Shown here one piece after another: positions 8,936 to 17,801 of a DNA stretch of 64,000 nucleotides (position 1 is the stretch's first letter; every line of letters begins with the position of its first letter). The stretch comes from Planctomycetota bacterium (lineage in GTDB: Bacteria; Planctomycetota; UBA1135; UBA2386). Under the pieces are notes generated by a model. That model was not told the origin of the DNA. It did no database searches and saw nothing but the letters and a program-made list of their open reading frames with translations. Position numbers and translations under genes: made by a program. Where the stretch lies: NCBI GenBank assembly GCA_016713175.1, contig JADJPQ010000026.1, forward strand, positions 124,001 to 188,000, in the 5' to 3' direction.

Positions 8936-10257
8936 GCGACGATCCTCCCGTCCTGCAACCGCAGCACCCGGTGCGCAATGGTGCGCGCCAGATCTTCGTC
9001 ATGCGTGATGACCAGCAATGCCAGGCCGCGATGCGCCTGCTGTTCGAGCAGCACCTGCATCACCTGCACCGCCGACTGTCGGTCGAGCGACGCCGTCGGT
9101 TCATCGAGCACGAGCACATCGGGCTGCACCGCCAGCACCCGCAGCAGCGCGGCGCGCCGCCGTTCGCCGCCCGACAGACCATCGCCGGTCCGCGCCAGCA
9201 GCGCCGGTTCGATGCCGATCTGCCGCGCTGTCGCCAGCGGCTGGAAGAACGGCGCCTGCGCCTCGGCCAGCAGCGAGCCGATCGCCCGCCCGGGCGTCAG
9301 CGTGCCGGGCGCATCCTGGAACAGCAGCTGCACGGCGTTCTTGCGCGACGGCCGGATGACTTCACCGCCGGTCGGCAGCAGGTGCCCGGCCAGCACACGC
9401 GCCAACGTGCTCTTGCCGGCGCCGGACTCACCGACCAACGCGACGATCTCGCCGCGGCGGATGCCGACGTCGACACCGCTGAGCACGGGGCGATCGCCGA
9501 GCCGGACGTGCACGCCGCGCGCGGCCAGCACCTCCTGACTGCCGACACCGTGTCCCTGCTTGCGCAGGGGCCACGGCGCCGGTTGCGGCGAAGCCGGCAC
9601 GAAGCGCCCCTCGGCGAAGCCGAGCACCCGGGCCTGCAGCGCCGTCAGCAGCCGATGGTCATGCGTCGCCATCAGCACAGCCGTCTGGTGCCGCTGCTGC
9701 AGTTCGCGCAGCCGTTCGACCAATTCGGCGAAGTTGCCGCCATCGAGGCTGGCCGACGGCTCATCGGCGACGACCAAACGCGGCCGCCGCAGGAACGCCA
9801 CGGCCAGCAGCACGCGCTGCGCCTGGCCGCCGCTGATCTCGTGCGGCCGGCGGCGGATCAGCTCGGCCGCGTCGCCGATGCCCAGCCGTTGCAGTTCGGC
9901 CACGATCTCCGCCGGACTCCGGCCGGTGGCCTGCACGACCTGCCGACCGATCGCGACGAACGGATCGAGCGCGCCGTGCGCATCCTGCATGACCCAGGCG
10001 ACGTCGTGGCGCAGCATCTGTCGCCGGGCCGCCGGGTTCCGGGCCGCCAGATCCTGGCCGAACAGGGCGACACTGCCGCGACACTTCGAGTGCGGCAACA
10101 GCCCGAACAACGCGGTCAGCACGCTGGTCTTGCCGCAGCCGGACGGACCGAAGAGCGCCACCACGCCGCCGCCCGTGAGTTCGAGCCGCGGCACGGCCAC
10201 CCGCCAGCCGTCGACGCGCGCCAGTTCGAAGTCGGTGACCTGCAACACCGGTTGCAC
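8932..10257 (-). CDS. fused double ABC ATPase of the peptide/nickel type
   Basis: 441 aa with two complete nucleotide-binding domains. The first has Walker A GPSGCGKTS (37-45), signature ISGGQ (141-145) and Walker B VVADEPSA near 163-168. The second has Walker A GESGAGKST (276-284), signature LSGGE (361-365), Walker B VLVLDEPTA (to 388) and a downstream ITHD switch histidine. The order and motifs resemble DppD-DppF or NikD-NikE ATPases joined in one chain, which normally energise a permease pair fed by a solute-binding protein. No permease or binding protein is next to it, so the partners must be encoded elsewhere. The M16-like gene follows with a 4-base overlap. It diverges from the thioredoxin-fold gene across 148 bases. 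Confidence 0.9.
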   Translation of the reverse strand: MQPVLQVTDFELARVDGWRVAVPRLELTGGGVVALFGPSGCGKTSVLTALFGLLPHSKCRGSVALFGQDLAARNPAARRQMLRHDVAWVMQDAHGALDPFVAIGRQVVQATGRSPAEIVAELQRLGIGDAAELIRRRPHEISGGQAQRVLLAVAFLRRPRLVVADEPSASLDGGNFAELVERLRELQQRHQTAVLMATHDHRLLTALQARVLGFAEGRFVPASPQPAPWPLRKQGHGVGSQEVLAARGVHVRLGDRPVLSGVDVGIRRGEIVALVGESGAGKSTLARVLAGHLLPTGGEVIRPSRKNAVQLLFQDAPGTLTPGRAIGSLLAEAQAPFFQPLATARQIGIEPALLARTGDGLSGGERRRAALLRVLAVQPDVLVLDEPTASLDRQSAVQVMQVLLEQQAHRGLALLVITHDEDLARTIAHRVLRLQDGRIVA

Positions 10258-10405
10258 ACCGCCATCGCACGGATCGACCCGTCACTCTGCAAGCCCGAAT
10301 CGCTCCCGACCGCGTTTTGCCGCACCGTTCCTCATCGGTGGCACGCTGTCTGCGTAGCAGACCGGCCGTCGCCTGCTACAGTCGCACCCTTCCACCGAGA
10401 AACCC

Positions 10406-11527
10406 ATGCTCCGGATCGCCCTGACTGCACTCCTGACGACCCTGGCGTTGGCGCAGCAAGTGCCTTCGCAACGGACCCTGGCCGACGTGCAGCGCGCGTT
10501 CGGCGACCAGCTCCGCGCCCTGCACCAGGGTGAGTTCGATGGCAAGAAGGAACGTGACCTGCTGCAGCGTCAGGTGGCGGAACTGGCGGCCTTCGTGCAG
10601 CACGAAGCCGCCGGGGACGACCGCTGGAACGCCCGCCTGATGCTCGCCGACCTGCGCCTGGGCCTCGGCGATCGCGACGGCGCCGCCAAGGCCCTGACCG
10701 AACTCGACCCGGCGGCGGCGCCGGCACTGGTGCAGGCGTCGGCGGCGGCCCTGGCGCAACACGCCGGCCTCACCGAACTGCGCGGCAAGCTGATCGACGG
10801 GGCATTGGCCCGACCCGCCGAACTGCCGGACCGGCTGGCGATCGGTCGGTTGTTGATGACCGTGCTGCGCGAGATCGAGCGCGGCGAAGCGATCTTCACG
10901 GCCGCGTTGCAGGCCGCCAAGGACGACGAGGCCAAGGCGGCGATCCGCTGGCACCGGGCCGACGCGCTGCGCGATCGCGAAGATCTGCCGGACAACGCCG
11001 CCTACGAGGCCCTCGCCGAACTGGCCAAGGATCTGCCCGGCACCTACTACGCCTCGGTGGCACGCGATCGGCTGGCGGCGTCGCAGTTGACCATCGGCAA
11101 GGACGCCATTCCGTTCGCGGCGAAGACCACGACCGGCAACGACGTCTCGCTCGCCGGCTACCAGGGCCGCGTGCTGGTGCTGCTGTTCTGGTCGGTGGCG
11201 GATCCGGACAACGACGTGACACTGCGCACGTTGGCCGCGCTGAAGAAGGATCACGGCGATGCACTCTCGGTCCTTGGCATCGCGCTCGACCCGGACGTCA
11301 AGACGGTTGCAGCCGCCGCCACGGCGATGGGCATCGAGTTCCCGCTGGTCTGCGACGGCAAGGGGATCCACACCGACATGGCGCTGCGCTGGCACGTCGA
11401 GATGCCGGCGGTGTTCGTGATCGGACGCGACGGCAAGATGGCGGGGCTGGGCCTCAATGCCGGGACAGCCGATGGCCGCCGCGACGTCAATGACACGATC
11501 ACGCGCGCGGTGCAGCAGAAGGGCTGA
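10406..11527 (+). CDS. secreted thioredoxin-fold (redoxin/TlpA-like) protein without CXXC
   Basis: 373 aa. A short signal peptide (MLRIALTALLTTLALAQQ) is followed by an Ala-rich helical region (about 25-225) with TPR-like character. From about residue 230 there is a redoxin/TlpA-like fold: SLAGYQGRVLVLLFWSVADP, then LSVLGIALD, and PAVFVIGRDGKMAGLGLN near the end with the conserved cis-Pro. The position that normally carries CXXC reads VADPDND, so thiol-disulfide exchange is not expected. Such proteins are common in planctomycetes and may bind rather than reduce substrates. Confidence 0.75.
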   Translation: MLRIALTALLTTLALAQQVPSQRTLADVQRAFGDQLRALHQGEFDGKKERDLLQRQVAELAAFVQHEAAGDDRWNARLMLADLRLGLGDRDGAAKALTELDPAAAPALVQASAAALAQHAGLTELRGKLIDGALARPAELPDRLAIGRLLMTVLREIERGEAIFTAALQAAKDDEAKAAIRWHRADALRDREDLPDNAAYEALAELAKDLPGTYYASVARDRLAASQLTIGKDAIPFAAKTTTGNDVSLAGYQGRVLVLLFWSVADPDNDVTLRTLAALKKDHGDALSVLGIALDPDVKTVAAAATAMGIEFPLVCDGKGIHTDMALRWHVEMPAVFVIGRDGKMAGLGLNAGTADGRRDVNDTITRAVQQKG

Positions 11528-11565
11528 CCGGAGGCCACTGTCGCCGGTCCACGCCTGACCGATTC

Positions 11566-12682
11566 TCACCGCGGCCGCCGCCGCCCCTGCCACAGCATCG
11601 CGCCGACGATCACCGTCGCGACCGCGCCTTCGGCCAGCACGAACGCCATCGGCACGCAGGCCATCAGCGCATCGTTGCCATCGCCGCGCACACCGCGATG
11701 CAGCAGCAGCACCGCGCAGAACAGCCCGAGCACGAACTCGGCACCGAGGCGGCCACGGCGGCCAAAACCGCAGGCCGACGCGGAACACCAGTGCCACCGA
11801 ACCGACGACCAGCAGCAACTGCAGCGGCCAGCGCCACAGCGGCGCCGTCGGCAGCAACGGCGCCAGCGTCGCCGTCGGCAGCAGTTCGTCGGCGTAGCCG
11901 CGGAACGACGCCTTCGCCAGCACCATCGCCACCACCAGTGACGCTGCCCCCACCACGACCCACGGCCACAACCGCCGCGTGATCGCATGCAACGGCAGCA
12001 CTGGCCACTTGCGCCGCAACATCGTCCGGATCAATCGGTAGGCGAGCTGCACACCGGCTGCAGTCATCGCCGCACCGCCGACCAGCAGGTAGATCCCGGC
12101 CGACGGCAACGCCGCCACCGCCATGCCACTCGCCAACGCCGCCATCGTCGCCATCGCCAGCACGACGATCCGCCGCCGCCACGGACTGCGCCGCGCCGTC
12201 GCGCGCTGCAGCGGCGGGATGCCCTGCAGCAATAGCAGTTGCAGACCGCCGAACAGCGCCGCCGGCGTCTCCGGCCGCAACAGATGGCCTTCTTGAGCGA
12301 TCGGCGGCAGGCACAGCAGGAACAGGCAGGTCAGCAGCGCGCGCGAACGGCCGAACGCGAGCGTCACCGCCAGATAGCCGAGCATCGTGATCGCCGCCAG
12401 CGAGCCGAGTTGTGCCAGCCGGGCATCCGTCAACAGCTGCTGCTGTCCAACGGCCTCGATCGGCACTGGTCGGTCGGCGATCGCGGAGCCGTAGAACAGC
12501 CGGGCCAGCACGCTGTCCGGCGTATCGGCCTCCGGACCGGCGGCCCCGGCGAGCACCCGTCGGTACTCGCCGGGCGCCGCCGGCTCGGCGATCCGGCGCC
12601 CGGCCAGCAGCATCGGCAGCACGACGAACACGACGATCAGCCCAGCGCCCAGCAGCCGTCGGACGCCGCTCTGGCCGATCAT
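11566..12682 (-). CDS. polytopic membrane protein, frame interrupted by one extra base
   Basis: Starts at the ATG at 12682, overlapping the RidA stop by 4 bases (ATGA). About eight hydrophobic segments are visible, for example LLGAGLIVVFVVLPMLLAG, YLAVTLAFGRS, LLTCLFLLCLPPIA and WPWVVVGAASLVVAMVLA. At about 11770 the hydrophobic character leaves this frame (it becomes Arg-rich) and resumes in the next frame as EFVLGLFCAVLLLH and FVLAEGAVATVIVGAMLW, ending at TGA 11566. The span is 1117 bases, one more than a multiple of three. Removing one T from the minus-strand TTTT at 11764-11767 restores one frame of about 371 aa. No family recognised; a lipid-linked glycosyltransferase-type membrane protein is one possibility. 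Confidence 0.7.
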
Positions 12683-13062
12683 CCGGTCACGGCGACGCAG
12701 TCGATCTCGACCAGCGCCCCCTTGGGCAGTTCCTTGACCGCCACCGTCGCGCGCGCCGGCTTGTGCGCCGTGAACGACTTGCCGTAGACCTCGTTGACCG
12801 CGGCGAAGTCGTTCATCGACACCAGGAAGATCGTCGTCCGGACGACCCTGTCGAAGCCGCTGCCGGACGCCGCCAGCACGGCACCGAGGTTCTTCATCAC
12901 CTGTTCGGCCTGTTTGCCCACGGTATCGCCGACCAGCGCGCCGCTCTGCGGGTCGAGCGCGATCTGGCCGCTGCAGTAGACGGTGTTGCCGGCGACGATG
13001 GCCTGGCTGTAGGGGCCGATGGCGGCGGGAGCGGACGCGGTCTGGATCGTGCGGAGGTTCAT
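12679..13062 (-). CDS. RidA family reactive intermediate/imine deaminase
   Basis: 127 aa from the ATG at 13062, the normal RidA length. Conserved segments are visible: APAAIGPYSQAIVAGNTVYC with SGQIALDP after it, then QVMKNLGAVLAASGSGFDRV, and near the end KPARATVAVKELPKGALVEI with the substrate-binding Arg. RidA trimers hydrolyse reactive enamines/imines released by PLP enzymes, protecting cells from their damage. It lies 19 bases after coaD and overlaps the downstream membrane protein, so the three form an operon. An upstream in-frame ATG at 13149 lies within coaD and is rejected. Confidence 0.95.
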   Translation of the reverse strand: MNLRTIQTASAPAAIGPYSQAIVAGNTVYCSGQIALDPQSGALVGDTVGKQAEQVMKNLGAVLAASGSGFDRVVRTTIFLVSMNDFAAVNEVYGKSFTAHKPARATVAVKELPKGALVEIDCVAVTG

Positions 13063-13081
13063 CAGCGGGGGAACGGAGGGG

Positions 13082-13567
13082 TCAGGAGGGGCGACGCAGC
13101 TTCTGCTGCAGCCGTTGTTCGACGAGCGGCGGCACGAACGAGGAGACATCGCCGCCGTTGCGGACGATCTCCTTGATCAGCGACGACGACACGTAGCTGT
13201 ACTGCACGCTCGGCATCACGAAGATGGTCTCGATCCGCGATTCCAGGTGCCGGTTGGTCAGCGCCATCTGGTACTCGTACTCGAAATCGGACACGGTGCG
13301 GACGCCGCGCAGGATCGCGCCGATGCCCTGCTGCTTGCAGAACTCGACGACCAGGCCGGAGAACGTCGTCACGCTGAGCCGGCTGTCCTTGGGCAGCACC
13401 GCCTGCAGCAGTTCGATGCGTTCCTCGATCGGCAGCAGCGGCGCCTTGCTGCTGTTGGTGGCGACGGCGACGGTCAAGCGGTCGAACAGCGGCAGCGCGC
13501 GTTCGACGAGGTCGATGTGACCGCGGGTCACCGGATCGAAACTGCCGGGGTAGAGGGCGGAAACCAC
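13082..13567 (-). CDS. coaD: pantetheine-phosphate adenylyltransferase
   Basis: 161 aa from a GTG at 13567. The nucleotidyltransferase signature is at the N-terminus: LYPGSFDPVTRGH, with the TXGH motif at residues 14-17. The C-terminal YSYVSSSLIKEIVRNGGDVS carries the Ser/Lys ATP-binding segment. The enzyme transfers AMP from ATP to 4'-phosphopantetheine, the penultimate step of coenzyme A synthesis. Length matches the family. It is divergent from comEC with a 45-base spacer and heads the coaD-RidA-membrane protein operon. Open codons upstream of 13567 overlap comEC on the other strand and are not part of it. Confidence 0.97.
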   Translation of the reverse strand: MVSALYPGSFDPVTRGHIDLVERALPLFDRLTVAVATNSSKAPLLPIEERIELLQAVLPKDSRLSVTTFSGLVVEFCKQQGIGAILRGVRTVSDFEYEYQMALTNRHLESRIETIFVMPSVQYSYVSSSLIKEIVRNGGDVSSFVPPLVEQRLQQKLRRPS

Positions 13568-13612
13568 GATTCGAATGTAACCGGGGACGATTCCTGCGCA
13601 CGGAGAGAGGTG

Positions 13613-15790
13613 ATGGAACCATCCCGCATTCATCCTCTCTGGCTGTGCTGCCTGTGGGCCTGTCCGGCGGCGGCGCTGGCACGTACCCACCTGCCGCTGG
13701 CCGCCGCGATCGCTGCTGCCGGCATCCTTTGGGCCTTGTGGCGGCACCGCGGCCCGTCGCTGGCGGCGTTGCCCGCTCTGCTGGCGGCCCTGCCGGCGCC
13801 ACCCGTTCCCGCGCCGGCTTCGGCACCCGGCCCGACCAGGGTCTTTGGCACGGTGACCGAGGTCGTCGTCGATCCGCTGGCGGCGACCACGCGGTTGCGA
13901 CTGCGCTGCAGCGACGGCACGCGGCAGATCACCTGCGATGGCACCATCGCAGTCCTTCCCGGCGACGCGATCCACGCGATCGCGCGCTGCAGCGAACCGA
14001 CGATTCCCGAACTGCCGCCGACGCTGCACGTTCCTGCCGGCGGTCTGCACGTTCGTCCGGGCCCCTGGTCGATTCCCCGGCTGTGTGCCGCCGCCCACCG
14101 TCGGCTCGAAGACGCCCTGTTGGCCCTTTTTCCGGGCGAGCTCGGCCCCCTCCTGTGCACGCTGGCGCTCGGCCGCGGCACCCGGATCGACGACGAACTG
14201 GCGGCGGCGCACCGCGCAACCGGGGTCAGCCACCTGCTGGCGGTCTCCGGCGCGCATGCGGCGATGCTGGCCTGGTTGCTCGGGCTGCAGCCGTTCGGCC
14301 GTGGCCCGCGGCGGCGGGTCGGCCGGCGACAGGCCGTCGCCGCCCTGACACTCCTCGGACTCTATGCGGCGATCACCGGTTGTGAACCGCCGGTGTTCCG
14401 GGCGTTGTGCGCGTGCGCGATCGCGGTCCTTGGCCAGCATGTCGGCCGCCGCGCGAGCCTGGCGGCCGTTCTCGGCCTGCCAGCTCTGCTGACGGCGATC
14501 CTGTGGCCAACTGAGCTGACGCGACCGAGTTTCCAGCTCTCCTACGCTGCTGTCATCGGACTGTGGCTGGCGGGCGCGCCGGGCACCGGGCGGATGGAAC
14601 GGTGGTTCTGGCTGCCGCTGCGCGCGTCGGCCTGGGCGACCACGACGACCGCGCCGTTCACGTTGTTCTGGTTCCAGCAGTTGGCGCCGTGGACGATCCT
14701 GCTGACGCCGCTGCTGGCGCCGCTGGTCGGCGCGCTGCTGATCGCGGCGCTCGGTCTGGCGGTTCTCGCGTGCTTCCTGCAACGGCTGGCGACCCTGCTC
14801 GCGCCTCTGGTTGCGGCCTTGGCAGAACTCTACGCCGGCGCGGTCACCGCCTGTGATGCGCTGCCCGGCACGCCGATCCATGCGCTGGCGACGCCGGCGC
14901 CAGCATTGCTCGCCGCCGCGGCGCTGCTGGCACTCGCCTGCCTGTCGTTCTGGCGCCATCGCCGAGCCGTCGCCGCCGCCTGTGCGATGTTCGCATTGCC
15001 GTGGTTCCTGCCGCCGTTGACCACCGGCCCAGCCGCGCTCCGCCTGTTCGCCGTCGGCCACGGCCAGGCCGCGCTGTTGACCGACGCCGACGGCACCAAC
15101 GTCGCCATCGACTGCGGCAGCATGCAGCGCGAAAGCCTGCCGGCGCGCAAGCTGGTCGCTGCACTGATCCGGCGGCGGATCGATCTGCTGATCCTGACGC
15201 ACGGCGACATGGACCATTGCAGCGGCGTACAGGAACTGCTGCGGCGCGTGCCGGTGACGCGGGCACTGCTGCCCGAACAGCTACGCGACGCGCCGACGGC
15301 GGCGGCCCTGGTCGCAGCCGGAACGGAACTGTCGTGGCTGCCGGCCGGCACTTCGGCGCGACCATGGCCGCACGTTCAGGTGCATGCACCACCGCTGCAT
15401 GCGCCGAGTGACAACGACGGCAGTCTGTGGGTCCGGGTCCAGGTCGACGGCACTTCGGTGCTGTTGACCGGTGATGCCCAGGAGGCTGGAGTCGCGGTGG
15501 CGCTGGCGGACAACACCGCGACTCCGAGCGACATACTCGTACTCCCGCACCACGGCCGCGAGAACGTGCTCGCGTCGCAACTGCTCGCGGCGGTGCGACC
15601 GGCGGCGTGTCTGGTCAGTTGTCGGGTGCGGGATGGATTGTCGGCTCAAGGGGCACTGGCGTCGAGCGTCGGTATTCCGGTGCATGCGACCGGACTTCTC
15701 GGCGACTTGTGTGTGAACGGTGGTCCACGACCATCGATCACGTTCGCACTGCCGGCGCCTCTCGCGTATGGGCGCCTCAACTTCAAGTGA
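13613..15790 (+). CDS. comEC: ComEC/Rec2 DNA internalisation protein
   Basis: 725 aa from the ATG at 13613, with a GAGAGAGG ribosome-binding run just before it. Order of parts: N-terminal membrane segments and a DUF4131-like region (to about 170), then the multi-spanning Competence domain (GVSHLLAVSGAHAAMLAWLL, PSFQLSYAAVIGLWLAG, TTTTAPFTLFWF). The C-terminus is a metallo-beta-lactamase fold with THGDMDH, the LLTGDAQ strand and LPHHG metal ligands. ComEC forms the inner-membrane channel for single-stranded DNA uptake, and its MBL domain is thought to degrade the other strand. All key MBL ligands appear present, so it looks functional. It converges with the T5orf172 gene. Confidence 0.93.
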   Translation: MEPSRIHPLWLCCLWACPAAALARTHLPLAAAIAAAGILWALWRHRGPSLAALPALLAALPAPPVPAPASAPGPTRVFGTVTEVVVDPLAATTRLRLRCSDGTRQITCDGTIAVLPGDAIHAIARCSEPTIPELPPTLHVPAGGLHVRPGPWSIPRLCAAAHRRLEDALLALFPGELGPLLCTLALGRGTRIDDELAAAHRATGVSHLLAVSGAHAAMLAWLLGLQPFGRGPRRRVGRRQAVAALTLLGLYAAITGCEPPVFRALCACAIAVLGQHVGRRASLAAVLGLPALLTAILWPTELTRPSFQLSYAAVIGLWLAGAPGTGRMERWFWLPLRASAWATTTTAPFTLFWFQQLAPWTILLTPLLAPLVGALLIAALGLAVLACFLQRLATLLAPLVAALAELYAGAVTACDALPGTPIHALATPAPALLAAAALLALACLSFWRHRRAVAAACAMFALPWFLPPLTTGPAALRLFAVGHGQAALLTDADGTNVAIDCGSMQRESLPARKLVAALIRRRIDLLILTHGDMDHCSGVQELLRRVPVTRALLPEQLRDAPTAAALVAAGTELSWLPAGTSARPWPHVQVHAPPLHAPSDNDGSLWVRVQVDGTSVLLTGDAQEAGVAVALADNTATPSDILVLPHHGRENVLASQLLAAVRPAACLVSCRVRDGLSAQGALASSVGIPVHATGLLGDLCVNGGPRPSITFALPAPLAYGRLNFK

Positions 15791-15867
15791 GCAGTCAGAC
15801 AGCAGGGCCCGCTCGAGCCAACCGCGAAGCAGCCAACACCGGCCACACCATCACCGATGTCGGAGCA

Positions 15868-17190
15868 TTACGGTTCCGCGCCGGTGCTTGCGCCCATCGC
15901 GCGAGCGTTCTGGCTTTGATGCCATTCCAGGGCCTCGACCGCCTCTACAAATGTCAGCAAGTGGCCATGTAGACGCTGCATGGCTGTCTTCACCTCCGTG
16001 GCGGAGACGCGGAAATACTCGCGATGGAGATTGACCAAATTGATCCGCCGATCGGCAAACTCCCGGTGCAGCGCCGTCTCCAGAGCCACAGCGTCGTGAC
16101 TGAACACGATCGCGTGCACATCGAATCGGAATGGGACAGAGGCGTCTCCCAACTCGCGGACGCGCTCCGTTGGATCAACGCGACGGGTCATCCCGATCTT
16201 CACGACGCCATCGCCAAACGAGCCCACGTTGGAGATGACGTAGACGTAGCCGGCCCTTACGTTGGCTTCGCGCTCGACGACGCCCTGCAGAGCACTCTGG
16301 ATCTCAGCCAACTTCTCGGCCGTTGACGCAATCCCAGCGGAATCTCCGCGCATGGTGAGCGCGTTCAGCGCGGTCTCGTATTGCTGCCGTTCCTTCTCCA
16401 GGCGTGCACGTTCAGCCTCCAGCTCACGCTGGGCGGCCGCCTCCTCCCGTAGGCGGGCCCGCTCTTCCCGCTCGCGTTCCTTCTCCTCGGCTGACTTGGC
16501 CAGAAAGTCCGAGGTCAGTCGCAGCTCCCGAAGGCGCAACATGTGGTACTCGTCGGTGATCGCGAGCTGCATGTTGGCACCGAGCTTCGCGATCGACCCC
16601 CGCAGTTTCTCCAAACGAGTCTCAGCAGCGGCAAGGCTGTAGGGCCGCAGGGTCCGAATCACGCTGTCGGCCTCGGTGTTGTAGGCGCGGAGCATCAGCT
16701 TCGCGAGGTCGCGCATCAGCTTCCCGCCGTCAACCTCAGAACCGTTCACCGCCCACTTTTTTGCGCAGGAGATCGCACCGCCCCCTTTCACCAGAGTCGC
16801 GATCTCGGCCTGCAATTTCTCCAGTGCAGCTTCATAGGCTACGGCGTTGTCCAGAGGATGCGAGTAGCGGTAAAGCCCCACTTCTTGGAGCAACACCAAG
16901 TCCGATACCTCGACAATCTCTGCGCGCAAACGCCGCAACTCGGCCCCGAGACGCTCTGCCTCCCCAAGCGGGGACAGGTCCTTGCACTCTTCCCCAGCCG
17001 ATCCTCTGGAGACCGATGCCTGCCCTTCCTTCGGCCCATCCGAGATATCCGATGAGGGGACCGTGCTCGCCGGTCGCGGCGATTGATCTGACCGCAATCT
17101 CGCTTGCTTGGTCCACTGGCGACCATCCCACCACCGCTCGAAGGTTGGGGCATTCGGGTCTTGGTACCAGCCCGCGGCGCCAGGCATCAT
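15868..17190 (-). CDS. DUF2510 + coiled coil + T5orf172 (GIY-YIG-like) protein
   Basis: 440 aa from the ATG at 17190, which overlaps the upstream TGA as ATGA; a TTG at 17199 is possible. Residues 4-22 are a DUF2510 domain (GWYQDPNAPTFERWWDGRQW). A long central region is a DUF4041-like segment, and from about 225 to 285 a highly charged coiled coil (EEKEREREERARLREEAAAQ). The C-terminus (about 320-420) matches the T5orf172/Mug113 group: GYVYVISNVGSFGDGVVKIG, MTRRVDPTERVRELGDASVP, ETALHREF and REYFRV. These domains are frequent in phage-borne and mobile proteins and are related to GIY-YIG nucleases. Codon use looks less G+C-biased than the neighbours. It probably came with the two upstream ORFs; function unknown. 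Confidence 0.85.
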   Translation of the reverse strand: MMPGAAGWYQDPNAPTFERWWDGRQWTKQARLRSDQSPRPASTVPSSDISDGPKEGQASVSRGSAGEECKDLSPLGEAERLGAELRRLRAEIVEVSDLVLLQEVGLYRYSHPLDNAVAYEAALEKLQAEIATLVKGGGAISCAKKWAVNGSEVDGGKLMRDLAKLMLRAYNTEADSVIRTLRPYSLAAAETRLEKLRGSIAKLGANMQLAITDEYHMLRLRELRLTSDFLAKSAEEKEREREERARLREEAAAQRELEAERARLEKERQQYETALNALTMRGDSAGIASTAEKLAEIQSALQGVVEREANVRAGYVYVISNVGSFGDGVVKIGMTRRVDPTERVRELGDASVPFRFDVHAIVFSHDAVALETALHREFADRRINLVNLHREYFRVSATEVKTAMQRLHGHLLTFVEAVEALEWHQSQNARAMGASTGAEP

Positions 17191-17801
17191 TGCACCCAAT
17201 TGTCGCTCAGCACGATTGCTGAGACGCGCTCGAACCCTGACGTCTTCTTGAAGGTCATTCGCCAGTCGAAGTTCGTCAGGGAGTCCGACGCATCAACACC
17301 ATCGACATTGATCGCCGCAAGCGCCTGTCGCGTGAAATGTGTCGCGAGAATAGTCGTAGGTTCGATGTGCCCATTACTCGTGTTGAGCATTCGCGTCGAC
17401 ACATTCACTACGACGCGACTGATCGGCAACAATCCCAACGCTTCTCGCGCCAGACGCAACGCACAGCCACAGACGAAGTCCTGATATAGTCCCCAGTACT
17501 TCGACTCAGCCCATTTTTTGGTGGTGAGCTTGCCGGCGGCAGACAGCTTCACCTCTTCCGGTGGCACGATCTCGGCATCGCGGACAGCACAATTCAGCGC
17601 AACCGCATCCGACTCAACCTCATTCGCCGTCACCTCGATGCCGAGCTCCAACAGATCATCCAGACGCTGCAACCCTTCCAGGGCCCGCCGATACCACATC
17701 GGGTCGCGCCGGAGGACGCCGTGTGCAAGCTCAACTTGCGCCGCGTGACGACTCATCTGGGCCTGATGCTGCTCAACGGCAGCCCGGTACAGGGTTCCCA
17801 T
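17187..17801 (-). CDS. conserved hypothetical protein, probable C-terminal part of a split gene
   Basis: 204 aa. The conserved part runs from IVPPEEVKLSAAGKLTTKKW through YWGLYQDFVCGCALRLAREA to PISRVVVNVSTRMLNTSNGH. This resembles a family of hypothetical proteins I recall with a KSLTKTGKLS-KKMP and IYQDYVCG signature, where it is the C-terminal half behind a coiled coil. Here that coiled-coil half is the upstream ORF, in another frame and overlapping by 29 bases. Removing one G from the minus-strand GGG at 17799-17797 would join them through ...AKDGTLYRAAVEQH. The family link is from memory. The gene overlaps the T5orf172 start by 4 bases. Confidence 0.65.
   Translation of the reverse strand: MGTLYRAAVEQHQAQMSRHAAQVELAHGVLRRDPMWYRRALEGLQRLDDLLELGIEVTANEVESDAVALNCAVRDAEIVPPEEVKLSAAGKLTTKKWAESKYWGLYQDFVCGCALRLAREALGLLPISRVVVNVSTRMLNTSNGHIEPTTILATHFTRQALAAINVDGVDASDSLTNFDWRMTFKKTSGFERVSAIVLSDNWVQ

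Noticed and set aside
10376..11760. Minus-strand continuation of the 12682 frame as a 768-aa protein
   Set aside because: After about 11760 it is Arg/Gln-rich antisense to the thioredoxin-fold gene; the hydrophobic protein clearly continues in another frame.
15790..15868. Rho-independent terminator between the convergent comEC and T5orf172 genes
   Set aside because: No G+C-rich stem followed by a T-run is present on either strand.
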